Source: Mytilisepta virgata
Lineage: Eukaryota; Mollusca; Bivalvia; Mytilida; Mytilidae
Length of the DNA stretch: 64,000 nucleotides
Assembly: GCA_028015205.1 (NCBI GenBank)
Contig: CM051513.1
Span: 49,294,841 to 49,358,840 of the forward strand
Direction: 5' to 3'
Part shown: positions 57,056 to 64,000 of the stretch, in pieces
Layout: the number at the start of each line of letters is the position of its first letter
Position numbering within the stretch: the first letter of the stretch is position 1
Position numbers and translations under genes: made by a program
The notes under the pieces: generated by a model
Seen by the model: the letters and a program-made list of their open reading frames with translations, nothing else
What the model was told of the DNA's origin: nothing
Databases searched by the model: none

Positions 57056-57289
57056 AGAGCAGCAATGACGAACACCAACAAGCAGCAGGAGCGGAAGCAG
57101 CAGCGAAAACACCGACAAGTAACCCCAAGAATCTTAAATCAGCAGGTGAATATAGTCATTATTAGCGATGAGCAGCATGGAGCAGCGAAGAGCAAGCGAA
57201 GAGAAGCGAAGCATAGAGCAATGAAATAGACCGCCGTTGCTAAGGACACCCCTCCATTGAGCGGTGACAAGCATCAACTTGAGGTAAGG

Positions 57290-58012
57290 GGACATAATCC
57301 AATCCTAGTCCTCACAGAAAACATCACTCACAGATGAAAAGAGCGGGATAAGGGGAGATAATTCAATCAAAGATCCAGAGACGACCGAGAAGAGCGGGAA
57401 AAGGGAGATAATTCAATCTGGCTCAATCCCTTATGAATTTGAAGTGGTACTAGTGTTAGGGTAAACGATTGTCTTTAGGGTGCTTTCAGGTCTGAGTACA
57501 GTGCAGAGCAGCGTTGAGCAGCAAAGAGCAAGAGAAGAGCAGCGATGACGAACAGCAACAAGCCTGAGTAGCGATGAGCAGCACGGAGCAAGAGAAGAGC
57601 AGCGAGGAGCGGGATAGAGCAAGAGAAGAGAAACGAAGTGCATCATAGAAATGGACCGCCGTTGCTAAGGACACCACTCCATTGGTGACAAGCATCACTT
57701 GGAGGTAAGGGGACATAATCCAATCCTACCTTTGGTCCTCACAGAAAATACCCCCAAATGAAAAGAGCGGGATAAGGGGAGATAATCCAATAGTGTACTT
57801 CGTATACTCTCGGACTTCGACATAACAGTGAGGGTATCAGACCGATGAAAGATCCAGAGACGACCGAGAAGTGCGGGAAAAGGGAGATAATCCAAACGTA
57901 TAGCCTCGGACTTCGACATAACAGTGAGAGTATCAGTCCCTAGAGACCGATGAAAGATCCAGAGACGACCGAGAAGTGCGGGAAAAGGGGAGATAATTCA
58001 ATCTGGTCAAGC
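57290..58012. repeat. Right subterminal repeats with E2F-like sites
   Basis: Mirror of 44,862-45,565. GCGGGAAAA occurs at 57,394, 57,873 and 57,978. Confidence 0.6.
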
Positions 58013-58015
58013 ATG

Positions 58016-58340
58016 GCACATCCGGGTCCGTGACTTGCGTCACTTCCGTCAATGGAGAAAACCCACTACTTCCGGTTCCGCCCGAACATGCGCAGACCAC
58101 ACATCCGGGTCCTACCACGTGACTTACGTCACTTCCGTCAACAAAGGGCGGAAAAAACACCCTACTTCCGGTTGCGCAAACCACTTCCGGGTACTTCCTG
58201 TTCCGCCTACGCATAAGAAACATCCGGGTCCTAGCACGTGACTTACGTCACTTCCGTCAACAAATGGCGGAAAAACACGTCACTTCCGGTTGCGCATGCG
58301 CGCAAAAATCACTTCCGGTTCCGGTCACGTCACTTCCGGT
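58016..58340. promoter_or_regulatory. Right terminal ETS/CRE/NRF1/E-box motif cluster
   Basis: CACTTCCGG repeats joined to ACGTCACTTCCG, GCGCATGCGCGC and CACGTGACTTACGTCA. It is the mirror of the left end but about 50 bp shorter near the terminus. Confidence 0.65.
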
Positions 58341-58383
58341 AGCTCCACCTCAAATACGACCTGAACTGTGCCCACATACTACT

Positions 58384-58389
58384 CATAAT
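58384..58389. repeat. 6-bp target-site duplication, right
   Basis: CATAAT directly after the terminus ...CATACTACT, matching 44,407-44,412. Confidence 0.88.
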
Positions 58390-58953
58390 TAACTCCAAGC
58401 GTCTCCAAAACGTGATGAAGGAAAACCTGATTTGCTGTGAACTAATTACACAAGACATGTAATATGTAATTGTCCAAAAGTGCATACAAAAGCGTTGTTA
58501 AAACCTACTTGTACTTTCGACCTTTGAATTGCTGATTCAGTAAAATCAAAGTAATATCAATCACCCCTATTTCTGGCAGACTTGGCTATATCAAACCCTT
58601 AGGGTCAAATATTTCTAATAGCCTCGCTTAAGAAAATGTGAACCCGAGGGTTGAATTGTCCAATCTCACATTTTTTACCATGACTGATTATTTTTCTCCC
58701 ATTTATCTGCTGAAAATTAAAGGTAATAAACGTGGCCGCCAAGACACAAAAAGGCGTTCTCTTAAACTAGGCTACCTAGTGAAAATAAATTCTATATCCG
58801 AAAAGATCGTATTCGTTTTTGTTTTGTGCCAAAGGTACAAAACTTTGAAAAGATATCTCTTAGGTTGCGCTTCAGGGGTTTTTCAAATTAAAGCGATGTT
58901 AATTTCGACGTTGTCGTATCATTTGTGCGAAGTTGTATGTTTTCTATGAAGGT
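58390..58953. other. No gene seen
   Basis: Unique-looking AT-rich flank of the element. A plus-strand ORF at 58,638-58,949 lacks recognisable content. Confidence 0.4.
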
Positions 58954-59370
58954 CCGTTCGGGTCATAATTCATTTTGTTACACGTAGGCTAGAGGTACAC
59001 GTAACACTTTGTTCACGTACCCTAGAGGTACACGTAACACTTTGTTTACGTACCCTAGAGGTACATGTAACAGTTTGTTCACGTTCCTAGAGATACACGT
59101 AACTGTTTGCTCGTGCAGCTAACCGCAAAAGAAAACCTGTCATCCCTTTCCCTGAATAACGGATCATCTGTGTCAACATCATAGACAGTTACGTGTACCT
59201 CTAGGGTACGTGAACAAACTGTTACGCGAACCTCTAGGAACGTAAACAAGGTGTTACGTGTACCTCTAGGGTACGTGAACAAAGTGTTACGCGTACCTCT
59301 AGGGTACGTGAACGACCTGTTACGCATACCTCTAGCGTACGTATAACAAAACGAATTATGACCCGAACGG
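58954..59370. mobile_element. 417-bp foldback element of 33-bp near-palindromic units
   Basis: The ends CCGTTCGGGTCATAATTC and its inverse enclose two arms. The left arm holds about four and the right arm about five copies of a 33-bp unit around CGTACCCTAGAGGTACACGT, which is itself almost a palindrome. A short unique centre (about 59,113-59,187) separates them. No transposase is present. Confidence 0.85.
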
Positions 59371-59639
59371 CCCCTCACAGTTTTCTGACGTTCTTTCATA
59401 GTGATGTGACGTTTATTTGCATTGTTACGTCAAGGAATGTCAAGTGATGTGAGATGCATGATTCTTCCGTAAATGGCCGTTTCCGGGTAGAGACGAGTTC
59501 ACGTGCATTCATCTCTACTTGTTGTGATATGCAGTCAGACGCTACAGTTCGTCACTAAGATAAACGTTCTGAATTGTTTGACGTCACAATGCTTTTTTGA
59601 CTTCACTTTATAGACACGGCCAAGAGTTAAACGTGTTGT

Positions 59640-60720
59640 AAAGTTGGTGCTTTACGGAAGAAATAGGTAGTTATGTTGAGAAAGCCCCGAAGAATTTTTT
59701 GTGTTCTATCAATCGTGGAAGATCACCCAGTCTCACAAGGAATATAACTGTCCCAAACACAGAAATGTGAGAAAACGCCATCTCACTCCCTCGAAATGGC
59801 TTGACGTCAGTGTCTCAAATGTGAGAATAAATGTTCATACACGAGTTCAAAGTGAAGACTGGAAAATGTTCAACTATTTCTTAAATTTTCGTCTTTAAAA
59901 GACGCTGAATTTTAAAAAAACGAGTTTCCAAATAAAATTACACTGTCTACAAGCAAAACGTTATTTTTAAATACTGAAAGAACCTTGACATTGATCTTGG
60001 GTAAAACTATTTAAATTTTAGTGTTTAATTGCAATAAATTATAAGTGTTGGTGAATTAGAAATTCTTGTTATTGTATTAGACATCTTGTTGTAATAGTTG
60101 TAACTCAATGAGAAATTGGTTGCTTTTTTTCAAATCCTATTTCTTTTGGTATATTTTCCGTTCACGAGTGTTGTTAGGCATCATGGTTACGTTACAAAAT
60201 GTGACGGGCATTGTTACGTCGAAAGTGAGAAACAGAATCAAACCTCGGCTCGTAACCTTGCAATATATGGAAATCTCAGGCACCCTTGGATAAGATTAAC
60301 ATGATTAATGGACCCTGCACGTTAGAGAAAGATTATATCTTATCATCGGGTGTTCGAGTTTTCCCTATCTTGCACTCGTACCGGTATTAGATTCTTAATA
60401 TCTTTAACCCTTATGAGGACGATCGAGAGCGGGCTATGTCTCAACTTTGAGCTCAAATATATCTTGTCTCAACCACGTCTGCTCAAAGTAGGGGTGACTG
60501 GCAGCTTTTCAAACATTTGTTACTACTTGAACTATTGCTATTTGCGGAGAATGAAAGATCTGACTCAAATGTGAGAAAAAACTTTCTTACACCCTTGACA
60601 GAGCAGTACTCAATTTTCGGTGGGTGAAATTTCCCCGTCTTGTACAGGAGTAGGTGAGACAAGCTACACGATCTATTTACCGCAGACAATTTAAGCGGAT
60701 TCGCCCTTACTTGTTATAAT
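59640..60720. repeat. Dispersed repeat family B and related fragments
   Basis: It shares TTACGGAAGAAAT and, inverted, ACGAGTTCAAAGTGAAGACT and a TTTTAAAAAAACGAGTT segment with 16,800-16,985. Several ORFs here follow the repeats and have no recognisable domain. Confidence 0.45.
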
Positions 60721-61049
60721 GATGAATAAAAACCATTCCGAGTCTTGAACTAAAATTATTAAAATTTGTGTGTGGAAACTTTGGGCACATTGATCAACAG
60801 GCATATTTTGGCTCTCCAAGTTTCGGCTCGGAGCGTACCTGATGAAGTTCTTTGGACTCAAAAATAAAGAATCCGAATATAATATTCAAATAATAGGAAA
60901 GAAGGGATATTTTGGATGTGTTGTGTTGTTGCTTTTTCGGTATAATATACCACATATTACTTATCCACGTTCTTTCGAAGTTCTTGGATATTGCAGTTGT
61001 CTCCGTCTGTCACAATTGTTGACAACAACTCCTCATTCATTTATAAAAC

Positions 61050-61110
61050 TTTGGTGCGTGCCATCTTTAAAACTTGGGGTCCACGTGGGTCGAATTTTGG
61101 AATTTTGAAT
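61050..61110 (+). repeat. Fragment of the 160-bp repeat family
   Basis: CTTGGGGTCCACGTGGGTCG and GAATTTTGGAA match the units at 11.8-12.4 kb. Confidence 0.5.
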
Positions 61111-61369
61111 GGAGAAAATCCTTGTCTTTTGTTGCAGCGTAAGCTGCCAGAGTATTCTTAAAAATCTGAAAAATATCTGAATTTTACCGAATACAAAAAG
61201 TTCTAAATACATTTGTTAAGAAAGTAAATCACCAATAATGAATAACTAATTTACTACTGATTGTTATTCGCAGCATAACAGATATTCCTCCCATTGCCAA
61301 TCTGGCCCCAAATATACATTTTTACGCAAGTAGGATTTTTTTAGAATTTTTTATTCTTTCCGTTTTTTC

Positions 61370-61560
61370 AACTTAGATGGCGGTCATTTTGAAAATGGTG
61401 GCCATCTTTGATTTTTCAAAATGGTCATCTATACCATTTTCGATAGTGCTGAACATTTGTACGATAAAATTGTAGCTGTCCATAATTGTTGTATTTTTGT
61501 TAAGATTAAAAAAAAATAATAATAATGGTGGCCATTTTGGAAATTTTAAAATCAGCCTGG
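61370..61560. repeat. GGCGGCCATTTTGAAAATGG-type repeats
   Basis: Alternating forms of ATGGTGGCCATTTTGAAAA, a low-complexity motif repeated three times. No gene is seen between 60.7 and 62.6 kb. Confidence 0.5.
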
Positions 61561-62611
61561 AAATCTACTTATGGTGCCCTGTGTAGAGATTAAAATGATG
61601 GTGCCTTGTTATTAGGTTTTTGGGCAAACCATTTAATTACATTTTTTGGTGGCTTCTTTTTCCTAATTGTAGAAATCCCCTGAAACACTGCAGATGCAGG
61701 GTCACGATTGTGTTCATTATTAAATTGATGATTATTTAGGGCATAAATGTCTACTAATACGGTATGTTTATTGCCATATTAACCGTCCAATTATGTATAG
61801 TTGTTCGGTTGCTATTTTTGCCCTGTCACATGTCATAGGACAGGTTTTGAGACCGAACATGCATGTTTGCATATTTACACATATTTCGATATAAAACATG
61901 TTCTCATAATTTTCCTAGTGTAACATTTGCATTCATTATTGACAGAAATCCTATTCTTGAAACTTTATTTCCGAGAAATGTTGATTTCTAAGGTGATTCC
62001 TCGTCAAATTATTTTAAGCATGTTGAAAGTGTTCATTTTAGGTTGCATTGAGGCAACCAGTACGTTAAAGTCTTCATTTTAAGTTGTTTTGAGGTAACAA
62101 AAGGTTTTATTGAATTTTGATGTGTAATTCGAGTAGACTGCATACTTACCTTTTTGGGTATATCAGACATCTTCATCTTAACTTTGTACGTTTTGACAAA
62201 ATATGATTTAATTGTGGTATATGAAGAACATATACGTTTATGTCAAATTAAGCCAAACGGTGAACAACATATTTCTGTGTGTTTTTATTTTGTAAACAAT
62301 ATGTAACAGACTTTCAAATTTGTTAGCAAGAAAGTTATTATTGTATGATTTTTCTTTGTAGTTAATCTTCTCAACTTGGATAATACAGAATTTGAAATAA
62401 AGATATACACTTATGAGATGAATTTTCGTTTTGTGACCCGTACTACCTAGTACATCCTGTTTTGTGCCATGAATTGGAAAGAATCAGTCCGGTCGATAAT
62501 GCGCATGAGTGTCAGTTTTTTACAGATAAATCGGCAAAATTTGTATAATGGAAATGCACGTGAAAAAAATTATCAATCCCGATTTCACCGTTTTCTTTCA
62601 GTTTATATCTT

Positions 62612-63387
62612 TTGACCTTGTTATACCTTGAAAAAGATTTTTGGTTTGCTGAGATGTATAGATTGACACGGAGAACTTTGGTATTTCAGACAAAGAAAGA
62701 AGAAGACGTGAGATTACAATTTGAAGAAAACACAGACGCGGGTGAAAACGATGAAGTTCGCATTAAGAAATTGTTCTTTTCCTGGATAAATTTGCTTTTG
62801 GTGACGAGATTTTATCACGAGATTGCGATAAAGACAAACGACTTGCCAAAATTATATCTGATTAAAAATTACATGGATGACTTCATCCAAGGCATACAAT
62901 TAGAACGGACGAATGGCAACGTGCCTTACGCATTTTAATTTATTTTTTTAAAATGAAGTAGAAAATGCCATTCAAGACAGCTACGGACATTTGCCGTTAG
63001 AAGAAGCCCCCAAATAGTAAGAATTAAAGTATCAGGGGACGGGACCCGAGTTCGTTGCATTTCAAATTATATCGTAATGTCTTTCCATCTGATTGATGAT
63101 GCCAAAACTATGTCTTCACTACATGACAAAAACAATTGCGATTGTGAATTGTTCAGAAAATTATGAAAACGTTCGAGCATCTTTAACAGCGATTCTATGG
63201 GATAAAAAACTATTACGATGGCAAGCCTACTGTAAACGACCACAAGTGTGAGTTAGAAATGTTCTACGGCGGTGATATGAAATTCCTACAATTATGCTTA
63301 GAACTTAGTATTTTAACCGCTGAGTATGCATACCGTGGTTCAAAGTGTCCACAAGTGAAAAATGACATGTCGAAGGGCTTGAATTAG
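62612..63387 (+). pseudogene. Decayed transposase-like gene
   Basis: A first frame (62,612-62,938, 108 codons) is followed by interrupted frames. These include RIKVSGDGTRVRCISNYIVM and SFHLIDDAKTMSSLHDK (about 63,020-63,135), then CELEMFYGGDMKFLQLCLEL (about 63,250-63,310), ending near 63,387. The GDGT..+SN.+++SF+++DD and GGD.KFL..CL patterns recur, from memory, in a large repeated gene family of bivalves and cnidarians that looks like a transposase. Stops and shifts make this copy nonfunctional. The exact superfamily is not certain. Confidence 0.6.
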
Positions 63388-63415
63388 TATCGTATACTTG
63401 CAACATTCAAGAAAC

Positions 63416-63480
63416 CATGGGGGGTCTCGGTGGCTGAATGGTATAACCATCTAAACAAACAAACAAACAAGAAATCATAG
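63416..63480 (+). repeat. Very short SINE with internal deletion
   Basis: The tRNA-like head GGGGTCTCGGTGGCTGAATG is joined almost directly to the tail CTAAACAAACAAACAAACAA. Imperfect flanking repeats (CAAGAAACCAT and CAAGAAATCAT) look like a target duplication. Confidence 0.6.
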
Positions 63481-64000
63481 GGGTGAGCACGAATAGCAAA
63501 GAACAGTATAGTGTGAAAACCCAACTTATTACATATATATTCCGCAAACACCTAGTTCCAGATGAATTAAATCTTTCAATGAGAATTTTTGCTGTATTAC
63601 TTTGAAATATAATTGACTAGGATAAGAATAAGGATGATGAAGCAGCCGGGGACTGTATAAAAAGTGACTACCTGGAGTCTTTGTTCAGAGTATAAGATCT
63701 TGTGGCCTTTCGTTTAATATTTTGTCTTCAAAATCCGGTAGATCTGAAAGGGATGGACGTCTCGAGATGATATGATGAAGAAAAAATCTGCCTGATAATT
63801 TAATGTTCAACATTCATAATGATACAAATCATCCAGTTGATTAATTCACCTGCCCGATTTCCAAACAAAGAAAATGCAACTCAAGTATAAAACTTTGGGG
63901 ATTTTTTTTATATCTATTGACATAAGCCATCTCCAGCTATTGCGGTCATCACGTGACTTTCGTGACGTATAGGTCCACCATATTGTTTTGACTTACTAAT
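63481..64000. other. No gene seen
   Basis: AT-rich end of the window without a supported feature. Confidence 0.4.

Larger units (their letters stand above)
44413..58383. mobile_element. Giant palindromic Polinton/Maverick-like element, 13.97 kb
   Basis: The whole element is an inverted repeat. The left arm is 44,413-51,064, the right arm 51,081-58,383, with a 16-bp spacer between. The termini read AGTAGTATGTGGGCACAG and its inverse, and CATAAT is duplicated outside. A 6-bp duplication with AG...CT ends is the published signature of Polinton/Maverick insertions (family knowledge). No polymerase B, integrase, protease, ATPase or capsid gene is visible, so it should depend on proteins supplied in trans. 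Cargo, duplicated in both arms: double-PC4 protein, BH1-motif protein, ETGELRYFH protein and zinc-protein locus. Arms differ by few substitutions, by repeat-array length, and by single-arm lesions. Confidence 0.86.

Noticed and set aside
55834..57229. Plus-strand Glu/Lys/Arg/Gln-rich ORFs (EQEKNSDEQQ type)
   Set aside because: Incidental open stretches in the reverse reading of the 31-bp array, interrupted by stops in most units.
44413..58383. The palindrome as an assembly or read fold-back artefact
   Set aside because: A fold-back artefact would continue into mirrored flanks. Here the symmetry stops on both sides at a 6-bp direct duplication with different outside sequence. The arms also differ in array length, in the number of central modules and at several bases. 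Long reads across the axis would still be good confirmation.

Overview
The window looks like nuclear DNA of a marine bivalve, probably a mytilid-like mussel. It is AT-rich, its genes are split by introns with good GT/AG sites, and it carries many dispersed repeats. These include a tRNA-headed SINE ending in CAAACAAACAA, a 168-bp array of the kind common in bivalve introns, foldback MITEs and broken LINE and piggyBac genes. I see no bacterial operon, rRNA, genuine tRNA gene or CRISPR array. The species call is inference from repeat style.

Layout: 0.6-4.3 kb is a 45-bp satellite. From 4.6 to 13.2 kb a minus-strand gene can be assembled from six exons whose splice phases all agree. It encodes part of one Ly6/uPAR (LU) domain, a complete second LU domain, a Thr-rich linker and a complete MAM domain, so it is an extracellular or membrane protein. 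From 13.7 to 33.6 kb there are SINEs, tandem arrays, a decayed piggyBac transposase and TTAA-flanked MITEs. At 34.0 kb is a 219-codon exon with two PPDY motifs and a poly(A) signal. The 5' part of a LINE lies at 37.6-39.3 kb and a possible two-exon gene at 39.9-41.1 kb.

The most remarkable object is at 44,413-58,383: a 13.97-kb element that is one giant inverted repeat. Its arms of about 6.65 and 7.30 kb meet at a 16-bp spacer (51,065-51,080). It is flanked by the 6-bp duplication CATAAT and has AG...CT termini, the integration signature known for Polinton/Maverick elements. Neither arm shows integrase, DNA polymerase B, protease, ATPase or capsid. Each arm carries the same cargo: a double PC4-like protein, a short protein with a Bcl-2 BH1-like motif, a truncated protein with an ETGELRYFH motif, and a CxxC/C2H2-type zinc protein locus. 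Three of these genes have a TATA box about 30 nt upstream of a TCAKTY initiator. The ends are packed with ETS, CRE, NRF1 and E-box motifs, and E2F-like sites lie just inside. The arms also hold 31-bp minisatellites of unequal length and degenerate telomere-like repeats beside the axis. The arms differ by few substitutions but carry different lesions: the right arm has lost the ATG of the BH1-like gene, while the left arm has a 2-bp disruption in the zinc locus.

I read it as a nonautonomous, palindromic Polinton-like derivative mobilised by proteins from elsewhere. The palindrome, target duplication and genes are visible in the sequence. The Polinton assignment rests on family knowledge, and the mode of origin is inference.

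Beyond 58.4 kb come a 417-bp foldback of 33-bp near-palindromic units, further dispersed repeats and a decayed transposase-like gene at 62.6-63.4 kb.
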